The notes beneath the pieces are model-generated. The model saw only the letters and a program-made list of their open reading frames with translations, made no database searches and was not told the DNA's origin. The position numbers and the translations under genes were made by a program. A stretch of 64,000 bases of DNA, taken from the NCBI GenBank assembly GCA_049583635.1, contig JBAUWF010000034.1, forward strand, positions 7,156 through 71,155, in the 5' to 3' direction. Shown piece after piece: positions 43,961 to 54,700 of the stretch. Position 1 is the stretch's first letter. Each line of letters begins with the position of its first letter. The DNA is from Dokdonella_A sp049583635 (GTDB taxonomy: Bacteria > Pseudomonadota > Gammaproteobacteria > Xanthomonadales > Rhodanobacteraceae).

Positions 43961-43988
43961 TTGTTTACGTGTAAACAGACGCTATCGT
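43961..43988 (+). promoter_or_regulatory. candidate promoter with a palindrome (TGTTTAC-GT-GTAAACA)
   Basis: A perfect inverted repeat TGTTTAC-GT-GTAAACA at 43962-43977 begins at a possible -35 (TTGTTT 43961-43966). It is followed after 16 bp by TATCGT (43983-43988) as a possible -10. The SH3 gene starts 28 bp later. The palindrome would lie between -35 and -10 and may be a repressor site. It is also upstream of the divergent S9 peptidase gene. The binding protein is unknown. Confidence 0.4.
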
Positions 43989-44016
43989 GTGTCAATGCGA
44001 AAAAGGAGCACAGGCC

Positions 44017-44724
44017 ATGAAGCGTTTGATGAAAACGGCTATGTCGAAGATGGCAGTCGCGGGAGCATTGCTTTTGCTTCCCTTCGTTGCACAGGCTTAT
44101 GAGGGCTTTGTCACCGCGGACGTCAATCTGCGCGCAGGTCCCGATGTCGACTATCCGCCCATTACCGTTCTTGCGGTCGGCACACCGGTATCAGTGCAGG
44201 GGTGCGTCGATGGCTGGGCCTGGTGCGACGTGATCGCAGGGCCGGATCGCGGTTGGGTTGCAGGCGCCTATCTGCAGCAAGAGTACGATGGTCGGCGCGT
44301 ATACATCGATGACTACGGCGCACGCATCGGCATCCCGATCATCTCGTTCGCACTCGGCACCTACTGGGGTAGCCATTATCGCAACCGCCCGTGGTATCGG
44401 AATCGCTCACACTGGGAACATCACCACTACTCGCACCGGAGGCCCGCGCGCCGCTCGTACGAGCGTCACAACTATCGCGCGCCCCGCAACTATCGCGGAA
44501 CCGCGCATGGCCCGACGCACCACAATTCGCGCAACGGCGGAAACTATGGGCATCGTGCTGCGCACGCAAACCCCAGGGCCGGATACAGAGCACCCGTTGC
44601 CGGGCACGGGAACGCCCATGCAGGCCCGCGCGGATCGAGCCATCAGCGTGGAAATGAGCGCAGCAAATCGCGGCATCACGAATCTCGCGACCAGCACGAC
44701 CATCACGACCGAAATCATCACTGA
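44017..44724 (+). CDS. SH3-domain protein with long His/Arg-rich tail
   Basis: 235 residues, ATG preceded by AAGGAG. Signal peptide ends VAQAY. A bacterial SH3 domain (about 28-85: VTADVNLRAGPDVDYPPITVLAVGTPVSVQGC..WCDVIAGPDRGWVAGAYL) is followed by a short hydrophobic patch. A roughly 120-residue tail of repeated His, Arg, Asn, Gly and Tyr then ends DQHDHHDRNHH. The SH3 part is the type found in cell-wall-associated proteins. The tail could bind metals (Ni, Zn, Cu) or polyanions; this is inference. A very strong terminator follows. Confidence 0.8.
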   Translation: MKRLMKTAMSKMAVAGALLLLPFVAQAYEGFVTADVNLRAGPDVDYPPITVLAVGTPVSVQGCVDGWAWCDVIAGPDRGWVAGAYLQQEYDGRRVYIDDYGARIGIPIISFALGTYWGSHYRNRPWYRNRSHWEHHHYSHRRPARRSYERHNYRAPRNYRGTAHGPTHHNSRNGGNYGHRAAHANPRAGYRAPVAGHGNAHAGPRGSSHQRGNERSKSRHHESRDQHDHHDRNHH

Positions 44725-44746
44725 ACTGAAGACTCCATCTTGAAGT

Positions 44747-44780
44747 AAAGTGCCCCGGCATGGTCCGGGGCACTTTTGTT
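44747..44780 (+). terminator. strong intrinsic terminator after the SH3 gene
   Basis: AAAGTGCCCCGG-catggt-CCGGGGCACTTT is a perfect 12-bp stem followed by TGTTT. It lies 22 bp after the SH3 stop and before the POT gene. The A-run on the other side lets it work weakly in reverse. Confidence 0.93.
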
Positions 44781-44815
44781 TCGGGCGCCGCATTTCCCCG
44801 AACGAAAACAGACCG

Positions 44816-46417
44816 ATGTCGTCGATCGCTGCTGCGGTTCCCGCAAAGCCCCCCGCAAAGCCCGAAGAATTCCTCGGCCACCCGAAAGGTCTTTACGTCT
44901 GCTTTTTCACCGAGATGTGGGAGCGCTTCTCGTTTTACGGAATGAAGGCGCTGCTGCTGCTGTATCTGGTCAAGTACCACCTGTTTTCCGACGCCAACGG
45001 TTACAACCTGATCGGTGCCTACGGTGGGCTGGTCTATGCGATGCCGGTGATCGGCGGCCTGCTGGCCGACCGCTTTCTGGGCATGCGCAAGGCTGTCGTG
45101 TTCGGCGGCATCCTGCTCGTGCTCGGCCATCTGGGGATGGCGTTCGAGGGGCGTCACGCGACGCTGGCTGACGGCGTCGTGGTGCGTGACGCGCTGGCCC
45201 AGCAGGTGTTCTACTTTTCGCTGGCGCTGATCATCATGGGCGTCGGTTTCCTCAAGCCGAACATCTCGACCATCGTCGGACGCTTGTATCCGGAAAACGA
45301 TCCACGCCGTGACTCGGGATTCACGATCTTCTACGCCGGCATCAATGTCGGCGCCTTCATCGCACCACTGTTGTGCGGCTGGCTTGGCGAACGTTACGGC
45401 TGGAAGTACGGCTTCGGTGCCGCCGGCATCGGCATGCTGGCCGGACTCGTGGTGTTCATGCGCGGGCAGAAATACCTGCATGGGCACGCCGAACCGCGCG
45501 ATCCGGCCAGCCTGCGCGAGCGCATCGCCGGTCCGCTGTCGCGCGAGCACCTGATCTATCTCGGCTCGATCGGCGGCTTGTTGGTGATCTGGGGTCTGAT
45601 CCAGCAGCACTCGCTGTTTCTCAAGATCATACCGGGCATGTTCGAGCCAAGCCCGGTGCTGCTGGCCATGCACCTGGTCATGATCTGCATGCTTGGCGGC
45701 ATACTTTGGTTCATGTTCACGCGATGCACGAGGATCGAGCGCGACCAGATGTTCGCGGTGCTCGCGTTTATCGTGTTCGGCCTGGTGTTCTTCGCGCTCT
45801 ACGAGCAGACCTACGGATCGTGGGTGCTGTTCTCCGATCGCGTGATGAATCGCGATGCGCTCGGCGTGACCTGGACTGCCGGACAGCTTACTTCGCTCGG
45901 CGCACTGTTCATTTTCGTGCTCGCACCGATCTTTTCATGGTTGTGGCCGCGACTGGAGCGACATGGACTCAATCCGGGCAAGCCGGTCAAGTCTGCATCC
46001 GGCTTGATCCTCGCGGGATTGTCCTTCGTCATCCTCGCATGGAGTGCACGCCATCCGCAGGCCGACGGGCTGACCGGCTTCTGGTGGTTCGTGTTCGCCT
46101 ATTTCGTGCTCGAAGTCGGCGAAATGGTGCTGTCACCGATCGGTCTTTCCGCAGTGACCCAGTTGTCGGTGCCGCGCGTGGTCGGTCTCATGATGGGCGG
46201 CTGGTTTCTCGGCACCTCGTATGCGGAGGTGCTGGCCGCGGCGCTCGGAAAACTGTCCGCAATCCAGATGCCCACGAGCGGCATCCTCGACCTCGGCCAC
46301 GCGCTGACGAAATACGACGGCCTGTTCGTCTATTCCGCGAAGATCGGCATCGTCTGCGGTCTCGTGGTGCTGTTGTTGTCGCCACTGATCAAGCGCCTGA
46401 TGCACGGCGTGCGCTGA
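44816..46417 (+). CDS. POT/PTR-family proton-dependent oligopeptide transporter
   Basis: 533 residues with 14 likely membrane helices. The POT signature E-x-x-E-R is in helix 1 (FFTEMWERFSFYGMKALL). The second PTR motif region is FYAGINVGAFIAPLLCGWLGERYGWKYGFGAAGIGML, and FALYEQTYGSWVLF matches the conserved helix-7 segment. It imports di- and tripeptides with protons. The ATG at 44816 gives the usual short N-terminus; the longer frame crosses the terminator. Confidence 0.95.
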   Translation: MSSIAAAVPAKPPAKPEEFLGHPKGLYVCFFTEMWERFSFYGMKALLLLYLVKYHLFSDANGYNLIGAYGGLVYAMPVIGGLLADRFLGMRKAVVFGGILLVLGHLGMAFEGRHATLADGVVVRDALAQQVFYFSLALIIMGVGFLKPNISTIVGRLYPENDPRRDSGFTIFYAGINVGAFIAPLLCGWLGERYGWKYGFGAAGIGMLAGLVVFMRGQKYLHGHAEPRDPASLRERIAGPLSREHLIYLGSIGGLLVIWGLIQQHSLFLKIIPGMFEPSPVLLAMHLVMICMLGGILWFMFTRCTRIERDQMFAVLAFIVFGLVFFALYEQTYGSWVLFSDRVMNRDALGVTWTAGQLTSLGALFIFVLAPIFSWLWPRLERHGLNPGKPVKSASGLILAGLSFVILAWSARHPQADGLTGFWWFVFAYFVLEVGEMVLSPIGLSAVTQLSVPRVVGLMMGGWFLGTSYAEVLAAALGKLSAIQMPTSGILDLGHALTKYDGLFVYSAKIGIVCGLVVLLLSPLIKRLMHGVR

Positions 46418-46441
46418 CCGCACGCCGACGGCACGCTGGTT

Positions 46442-46987
46442 CTAGCGCAAATCCTTGACCAGAACCTCGAAACGCAGATCCAACCGTTTCGGAATACCGT
46501 AACGCTCATCGCCGTATGGAAACGGCTTGTAGATTCCGCTGCGTCGGTAGCCGCGTCGCTCGTACCAGGCAATCAGGTCATCGCGCACCGAGATCACCGT
46601 CATCTGCATCTCACGACAATTCCACGCATCGCGCGCGATGCGCTCGCTCTCGGCCAGCACTTGCTTGCCGATGCCGGCGCCCTGCGCCGTCGGGGATACC
46701 GAAAACATTCCGAAATAACACGCATCGTCCTGCTTCTCGATCTGGCAGCACGCGAGCAGGACGCCAGCGTGCTCGGCCAGCAACATGCGGCTGCCGCCGC
46801 GCTCGATGAGTTCGACGATCCCTTCAACATCGGTACGTTGCCCATCAAGCAAATCGGCTTCGGTGGTCCAGCCCGCGCGACTGGCATCGCCGCGATACGC
46901 CGATTCGACCAGCATACGCACGCCCGCAACATCGTGCGGCTCGGCAAAGCGAAATCGCAACGTCGAAGCGGATGCAGCCGTGTTCAT
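46442..46987 (-). CDS. GNAT-family N-acetyltransferase coupled to sufU
   Basis: 181 residues. An acetyl-CoA loop of GNAT type is present (SVSPTAQGAGIGKQVLAESERIA) after MFSV, with a C-terminal YERRGYRRSGIYKPFPYGDERYG. The substrate is unknown. Its ATG overlaps the sufU stop (ATGA), so it is translated with the suf operon. It converges on the POT transporter gene with a 24-bp gap. Confidence 0.86.
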   Translation of the reverse strand: MNTAASASTLRFRFAEPHDVAGVRMLVESAYRGDASRAGWTTEADLLDGQRTDVEGIVELIERGGSRMLLAEHAGVLLACCQIEKQDDACYFGMFSVSPTAQGAGIGKQVLAESERIARDAWNCREMQMTVISVRDDLIAWYERRGYRRSGIYKPFPYGDERYGIPKRLDLRFEVLVKDLR

Positions 46988-47433
46988 CCGGGCGGTGTCT
47001 CCGTACTGACCATCCGCTCACCATCTAACGCCGCGCACAACGTCGCCCATGGAAGCATCGCGCATTTGCGTCGTCCGGGGTATTTGCGCAACTCGGCCAG
47101 CGCATTCAACGGGCCGAACTCCTGCTCGTCGGCGCCATCGCCCGCGATAAGCGACGCGAAGCGCCGTTTCGCTTCGAGGATTTCAGCGGGCGTGCGCTCG
47201 CGCGCGAATTCGCTGAGCATCGATGCGGTCGCCGTGGTGATCGCGCAGGATTCACCGGAGAAGCACACTGCCACGATGCGACCGTCCACACAGCGAAGCT
47301 CCGCGCGCAGGGTATCTCCGCACAGCGCATTGACTCCGTCCGCCGCATGTGAATATTCCGGCAGCTTGCCGAAATTTCGCGGTGCACGCGCATGATCGAG
47401 CACGATTTCCTGATAGATATCGGTAGCCGTCAT
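46984..47433 (-). CDS. sufU: SufU-type Fe-S scaffold / sulfur-transfer protein
   Basis: 149 residues of the IscU/SufU fold: MTATDIYQEIVLDHARAPRNFG, cysteines in ALCGD, GESCAI and RRKCAM, the usual three-Cys/Asp zinc or cluster site. It lacks the IscU LPPVK loop, as SufU does. SufU accepts persulfide from SufS; here it stands in for SufE. It is 73 bp after sufS. The start at MTATDIYQ was chosen over an upstream extension without conservation. Confidence 0.92.
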   Translation of the reverse strand: MTATDIYQEIVLDHARAPRNFGKLPEYSHAADGVNALCGDTLRAELRCVDGRIVAVCFSGESCAITTATASMLSEFARERTPAEILEAKRRFASLIAGDGADEQEFGPLNALAELRKYPGRRKCAMLPWATLCAALDGERMVSTETPPG

Positions 47434-47506
47434 GCGGCAATTGTAGGGCCGATCGCTGCCGCGCGACACCGGGATTTCAAGCCCGTTCACGCGCGCCTGC
47501 GACATC

Positions 47507-48763
47507 CTAATCGAGCAGTCGGCGTACCCGATTGATTGCTGCGACGAAGCGATCGATCTCGCCGCGGGTGTTGTAGAACGCAAATGATGCACGCACGGTT
47601 GCGGGCACACCGAAAAACTGCATCAGCGGATGCGCGCAGTGGTGGCCCGAGCGCACCGCCACGCCTTCGTGGTCGAGCAATGTCGCGAGATCGTGCGCAT
47701 GCACGCCATCGATCAGGAACGAAATCACCGCGGCCTTGCGTGGCGCCTCGCCGAAGATGCGCAAGCCCTTGATTCCACGCAATGCGTCGCTCGCGTAAGC
47801 AAGCAGATCACTCTCGTACGAGGCGATGTTCGCCATGCCGAGTCCTTGCAGGTAATCGATCGCGGCACCCAGACCGACGAAGCCGGCGATGTTCGGCGTG
47901 CCGGCTTCGAACTTGTGTGGCGGATCGGCAAAGGTCGTACCGCTCCATTTCACTTCGCGGATCATCTCCCCGCCACCGAAGAACGGTGGCATCGCATCGA
48001 GCAGCTCGCGCCGCGCCCACAGCGCCCCGGTCCCGGTCGGCCCGCACATCTTGTGCCCGGTCAGCGCGTAGAAATCGCAACCGAGCGCGCGCACATCGAC
48101 CCTCATGTGCGGCATCGCCTGCGATCCATCGACCAGCAGCGGAATTCCGCGACGGCGTGTCTGGCGCGCAAGTTCGGCGACCGGATTGACCGTGCCGAGC
48201 ACATTGGACACGTGGACGACACCGGCGAGCTTTACCTCGGGCGTCAGCAGTCCGATGAAACGCTCGACGATCAACTCGCCGCTTTTGGTGATCGGCGCGA
48301 CTTTGAGCGTTGCGCCCGTGCGCTCGCATATCAGCTGCCATGGCACGATGTTCGCGTGGTGCTCCATTTCGGTGACGAGGATTGCATCGCCGGGTTTGAG
48401 CCGCGGCAACGCATAGCTGTACGCGACGAGATTGATCGCCTGCGTCGTCCCCGAGGTAAACACGACTTCGTCGCGCGACGGCGCGTTGATGAAACCGGCG
48501 AGCTTGTCGCGCGTCGCCTCATATGCGGCCGTCGCTTCCTCGCCGAGGGTATGCACCGCGCGCGACACATTGGCGTTGGCTTCGCGGTAGTGGCGGTCCA
48601 CCGCGGCGATGACTGCCTGCGGTTTCTGGCTGGTGTTGGCGCTGTCGAAGTAGATCAGCGGTTTGTTGTGAACCCGCCGTGCGAGAATCGGAAAATCCGC
48701 ACGAATGCGCTCGGGATCGAGCATCTTCGCGGTGTCGACCGCGTTGACGCCGGAGGCGCTCAC
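47507..48763 (-). CDS. sufS: cysteine desulfurase SufS
   Basis: A 418-residue class V, group II PLP enzyme that takes sulfur from cysteine. Seen: FPILARRVHNKPLIYFDSANTSQKP, HHANIVPWQ with the PLP-stacking His, DGSQAMPHMRVDV, the PLP lysine in ALTGHKMCGPTG, and the active-site Cys in RSGHHCAHPLM. The GTG start overlaps the sufD stop (GTGA). Part of sufR-B-C-D-S-U. Confidence 0.96.
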   Translation of the reverse strand: MSASGVNAVDTAKMLDPERIRADFPILARRVHNKPLIYFDSANTSQKPQAVIAAVDRHYREANANVSRAVHTLGEEATAAYEATRDKLAGFINAPSRDEVVFTSGTTQAINLVAYSYALPRLKPGDAILVTEMEHHANIVPWQLICERTGATLKVAPITKSGELIVERFIGLLTPEVKLAGVVHVSNVLGTVNPVAELARQTRRRGIPLLVDGSQAMPHMRVDVRALGCDFYALTGHKMCGPTGTGALWARRELLDAMPPFFGGGEMIREVKWSGTTFADPPHKFEAGTPNIAGFVGLGAAIDYLQGLGMANIASYESDLLAYASDALRGIKGLRIFGEAPRKAAVISFLIDGVHAHDLATLLDHEGVAVRSGHHCAHPLMQFFGVPATVRASFAFYNTRGEIDRFVAAINRVRRLLD

Positions 48764-50070
48764 GACGATTCCGGCGTGTGGGGAAGGCGCACGAGCAGCG
48801 ACTCGGCGAGGTGATCGAGTAGTGCCTCCGGCGCAAGTCCGGACAGCGCCTCGCGACAGAATGCGAATGTCAACAACGCACGCGCCTCGAGATGTGCCAG
48901 GCCGCGTGAGCGCAGATAAAACAGCGCCAGCGCATCGATCTGCCCGACCGTCGCGCCATGACTCGCCTGCACCTCGTCGGCGTGAATTTCGAGTACCGGC
49001 TGCGTATCGATTTCGGCTTGCGGTGACAGCAGCAGATTCTTGTTCGACAGGCGCGCGTTGGCACCATCTGCTCCGGGAGCGACACGGATCGCGCCGTGAA
49101 ACACGCCACGCCCGTGCTGATCGGCAACACCGCGCCAGAACACGTCACTGTTGGTATCGCGCGCCGCATGATCGATCGCGAGCTGCGTATCCGTATGCTG
49201 ACGGGCGCGCACGGCGAACACGCCGCGCGACTTCAGCGAGGCGCCCCGGCCACCCAAGTTCACGCGCAGATCGTGGCGCATCAGGTGCGCGCCTAGTTCG
49301 ACCGTGTGCAACGCAAGGCACGCCCCGTCGGCCACATCGAACTCGCTGCGCCGGAACAGGCTTGCGCCGGCGGCGGCATCCTGAATCTGCACCAGATCGA
49401 GCTGCGCACCGGGGCGCAACGCAAATTGCGCAACCAGATTGCCGAGATGCTCATTCTCGCTACTGGCCACATGATGTTCGATTACCTTCGCGCTGGCGCC
49501 CTCGCCAAGTTCGACCAGCGCGCGCGCATGCCAGGCGACGGGCTGATCGGTCGCTGCGCCGACATGCACCAGATGAATCGGCGCTTCAACGTGCACACCC
49601 GCCGCAACACGCAACACCGGACCGTCCCCGGCGAGCGCGGTATTCAGTCGCGCAAACGGTTCGGCCGCATCGCGCCAGTGGCGCGCGAGGAAGAATCGCA
49701 GAGGTTCCGCGTCGCCCTGGATTACATCGGCAAGCGTTACAACTTTCAGACCCGCAATATCGCGCGCATCCGACAAATCCGCTCGAAATGAGCCATTGAC
49801 AAAGACCAGGCGCGGGCCGTCGATTCCGGGCAGCGTGAAAGTCGCGTGATCAATCGATCGCTGCTCCGCGCCGGCATCTCCTGCCACGAAACGGCGTTGC
49901 TTGAGCGCGCGCAATGCGGTGTATTTCCAGGATTCGCTGCGGGCCGCCGGCAGACCATCACGCTTGAGCGCGAGAAACGCATCGCGTCGCGCCGCATCGA
50001 GCCAGATGTTGGCACCACCCGAGCTCCGCGGCTCGCCACATAACAACGAATCGAGGAGTGCACTGGCCAC
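48760..50070 (-). CDS. sufD: Fe-S cluster assembly protein SufD
   Basis: 436 residues. SufD pairs with SufB in the SufBC2D scaffold complex. Seen: SESWKYTALRALKQRRF near the N-terminus, the beta-helix core (VLRVAAGVHVEAPIHLVHV onward), SNKNLLLSPQAEIDTQPVLEIHADEVQASHGATVGQIDALALFYLRSRG, a conserved SufB/D stretch with the key His. GTG 50070 is one base past the sufC stop; the frame upstream runs over sufC. Confidence 0.95.
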   Translation of the reverse strand: MASALLDSLLCGEPRSSGGANIWLDAARRDAFLALKRDGLPAARSESWKYTALRALKQRRFVAGDAGAEQRSIDHATFTLPGIDGPRLVFVNGSFRADLSDARDIAGLKVVTLADVIQGDAEPLRFFLARHWRDAAEPFARLNTALAGDGPVLRVAAGVHVEAPIHLVHVGAATDQPVAWHARALVELGEGASAKVIEHHVASSENEHLGNLVAQFALRPGAQLDLVQIQDAAAGASLFRRSEFDVADGACLALHTVELGAHLMRHDLRVNLGGRGASLKSRGVFAVRARQHTDTQLAIDHAARDTNSDVFWRGVADQHGRGVFHGAIRVAPGADGANARLSNKNLLLSPQAEIDTQPVLEIHADEVQASHGATVGQIDALALFYLRSRGLAHLEARALLTFAFCREALSGLAPEALLDHLAESLLVRLPHTPESS

Positions 50071-50071
50071 G

Positions 50072-50833
<762 letters not shown>

Positions 50834-50869
50834 GAGCGGGTTTTCCTGAATCGCATCTCTCGATATCCG

Positions 50870-52305
<1,436 letters not shown>

Positions 52306-52309
<4 letters not shown>

Positions 52310-52761
52310 GCGGTCTGACCCATGGAAATGCGTACCGGTATCTCCGGCACGCGTCGCGACGTCGATGCGACCATGTCGGCGAGGCTCACGCCAGCCAAGG
52401 CGTCCGCGATGGCCCGGTTGATGCGTTGCCAGTTCACTCGCACACCACAATGCGGTTCATGGCCGCACAAGCCGATCCTGATGCTGCACTCGGTCATGCC
52501 GATCGGTCCTTCCATCGCGGTCACGATATCGGCCACCGAAATGCGCTCGGGTCGACGCGTCAGCCGGTACCCGCCATTGATGCCGCGCGTGGACTTCACC
52601 AACCCGGACTGGGCAAGCCGCTTGAGCAGCTTCGACACCGTCGGCAATTCCAGATGTGCCCGCTCGGCGAGCGTCTGCGCACTTTGCACGCCCTCGCCCG
52701 ACGCAGCGAGACAGGTCATCACCGCGGTGGCATAGTCGGTCAGTTTGCTGATGCGCAGCAT
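52306..52761 (-). CDS. Rrf2-family Fe-S regulator of the suf operon
   Basis: 151 residues. N-terminal winged helix (MLRISKLTDYATAVMTCLA; helix LPTVSKLLKRLAQSGLV), then C92, C99 and C105 (ECSIRIGLCGHEPHCG), the three-cysteine [2Fe-2S] site of the IscR/SufR Rrf2 group. First gene of sufR-B-C-D-S-U and expected to repress its own operon when its cluster is loaded. An inverted repeat over the upstream -10 is the likely operator. Confidence 0.94.
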
Positions 52762-52784
52762 CGGCGCCTCCGCGATGGTAAATG

Positions 52785-52822
52785 AGTACCGAAATGGTAC
52801 TGTTTTGACCTCGTCACGTCAA
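52785..52822 (-). promoter_or_regulatory. suf operon promoter with overlapping inverted repeat
   Basis: On the minus strand TTGACG (52822-52817) and TACCAT (52799-52794) are 17 bp apart, a good sigma70 pair. A perfect inverted repeat AGTACC-N5-GGTACT (52785-52801) covers the -10. The sufR start is about 24 bp below it. A repressor bound there would block RNA polymerase, which fits autoregulation by the Rrf2 protein. Confidence 0.65.
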
Positions 52823-52888
52823 TCCGCACGACGCCTTTTCGGCGCATCCCGGTAAACTGGATGCGTACATCTCAGCGCAGGAAACCGC

Positions 52889-53941
52889 ATGCCTTCCGCC
52901 CGCGCCGAGGCGCGCCTTGAATTCGCCGTGCGCCATGGCGGTATCGCCAATCCGCGCATCGTGCCGGCATCGAGCGATGCGAGCTTTCGCAGCTACTGGC
53001 GCGTCGGCCCTTCCGAAGCTTCCGGCGCAACGCATCCGCAAGGAAGCCATATCATCATGGATGCGCCGGTGGGCAAGGAAGACCTTGGCCCGTGGATCGA
53101 CGTCGACCAGCGCCTGCGTGCCGCCGGCCTGCACGCGCCCGAGATTTTCGCCGTCGATGCCGCACGCGGATTCGTGCTGATCGAGGATCTTGGCGTGCGC
53201 ACCTATCTTCCCGAGCTCAACACCGTCAGCGTTGAAATACTGTATGCCGATGCGCTCGACGCGCTCTTACGCATGCAGATGCGAGTCGATAGCGCCGGCC
53301 TGCCCGACTACGACCGCACACATCTGGTCGCAGAGATGGAATTGCTGCCCGAATGGTTTCTGTCGCGCCATCTCGGCGTTACACCGACCTGCGACGAGTG
53401 GGACACCATCGAGGCGGCGCAGACCTTGCTCGTGCGTGCAGCGCTTGAGCAACCACGCACGTTCGTGCATCGCGACTACCACAGTCGCAACCTGTTGATC
53501 GTCGATGACAACAATCCCGGCGTCATCGATTTCCAGGACGCCGTGGTTGGTCCGCTCACCTACGATCTGGTGTCGCTGTTGCGCGATTGCTACATCGACT
53601 GGGATAGCGCGCGCATCGACGGCTGGGTGGAAGACTACCGCCGGCGACTGGTTGACGCCGATCTGCTCGGTAGTGATGTCGGTGGCGCGCATTTTCGGCG
53701 CTGGTTCGACCTGATGGGCGTGCAGCGACACCTCAAGGTGCTCGGGATTTTCTGCCGTCTGTGGTACCGCGACGGCAAGCGCGCGTATCTGGCCGAGCTG
53801 CCGCGCGTCTGGCACTACACATTGGCGGTGGCCGCACACTATCCCGAACTCGCGGATTTCATCGCGCTGTTGCAAAGAGCAGTCGGCAAACGCGATCTGA
53901 CGCGCGCGAACGTCGTCGCACGATCGGACATCGACGCGTGA
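52889..53941 (+). CDS. amgK: anomeric MurNAc/GlcNAc kinase
   Basis: A 350-residue aminoglycoside-phosphotransferase-like kinase. Brenner-type motif H-R-D-Y-H-S-R-N-L-L and V-I-D-F-Q-D-A mark the catalytic and metal sites. Paired with MurU, this is the AmgK cell-wall recycling kinase, which phosphorylates MurNAc at C1. The stop overlaps the murU GTG (GTGA). Divergent from the suf operon; 127 bp between them for both promoters. Confidence 0.93.
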   Translation: MPSARAEARLEFAVRHGGIANPRIVPASSDASFRSYWRVGPSEASGATHPQGSHIIMDAPVGKEDLGPWIDVDQRLRAAGLHAPEIFAVDAARGFVLIEDLGVRTYLPELNTVSVEILYADALDALLRMQMRVDSAGLPDYDRTHLVAEMELLPEWFLSRHLGVTPTCDEWDTIEAAQTLLVRAALEQPRTFVHRDYHSRNLLIVDDNNPGVIDFQDAVVGPLTYDLVSLLRDCYIDWDSARIDGWVEDYRRRLVDADLLGSDVGGAHFRRWFDLMGVQRHLKVLGIFCRLWYRDGKRAYLAELPRVWHYTLAVAAHYPELADFIALLQRAVGKRDLTRANVVARSDIDA

Positions 53942-54630
53942 CGCGATCACCGATACGGCACGCTCTGATCCTCGCCGCCGGTCGCGGCCGACGCATGCGT
54001 CCGCTCAGCGACCGCACGCCCAAGCCGCTGCTGAACGCCGGCGGCAAGCCGCTGATCGAATGGCAACTCAAAAAGCTCGCTGCGGCCGGTGTGCGCGAAG
54101 TCGTCATCAACACCTCGGCGCTGGCCGATCAATTCCCGGCCGCGCTCGGTACCGGCGAGGCTTGGGATGTCGCGATCCACTACAGCCACGAAGGCGACGA
54201 GCCGCTCGAGACCGGCGGCGGCATGCGGCACGCGCTGCCGTGGCTCGGTGACGGCCCGTTCATCGCGGTCAGCGCCGATATCTGGAGTGACTTCGACTAT
54301 ACAACGTTGCCGGCCGATCCAGCAGGATTGGCGCATCTCGTCATGGTGCCGAATCCGGACTTCCACACCGCCGGCGACTTCTATCTCGATGGCAATACGC
54401 TCAACGAAGACGGCAATGGCGAACGCCTGACCTTCGCCAGCATCGGTGTCTACCGGCCCGAGTTCATCGCGCCGCACGCGCCGGGACGTTTCGCTCTGCT
54501 GCCGCTCTATCGGCGCGCGATGCGTGACGAACAGTTGACCGGCGAGCGCTACGACGGCTTCTGGCGCAACATCGGCACTCCGCAGCAGTTGGCTGAACTC
54601 GACACACATCTGAGTCATCTGCGGTCCTGA
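53938..54630 (+). CDS. murU: MurNAc alpha-1-phosphate uridylyltransferase
   Basis: A 230-residue nucleotidyltransferase. N-terminal G-x-G-x-R-x-x-P-L-T-like motif LAAGRGRRMRPLSDRTPKPLL, then the metal-binding Asp in VSADIWSDF. Product of AmgK + MurU is UDP-MurNAc, a bypass of GlmU/MurA that in Pseudomonas gives fosfomycin tolerance. The GTG start overlaps amgK. Convergent with hda. Confidence 0.93.
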   Translation: MTRSPIRHALILAAGRGRRMRPLSDRTPKPLLNAGGKPLIEWQLKKLAAAGVREVVINTSALADQFPAALGTGEAWDVAIHYSHEGDEPLETGGGMRHALPWLGDGPFIAVSADIWSDFDYTTLPADPAGLAHLVMVPNPDFHTAGDFYLDGNTLNEDGNGERLTFASIGVYRPEFIAPHAPGRFALLPLYRRAMRDEQLTGERYDGFWRNIGTPQQLAELDTHLSHLRS

Positions 54631-54700
54631 CCGTGGATTGCGGTCCTGTTCGCGTGACCGGATCGATAACAACGACGCCGTGTCGGCATCGCCAATGGCG

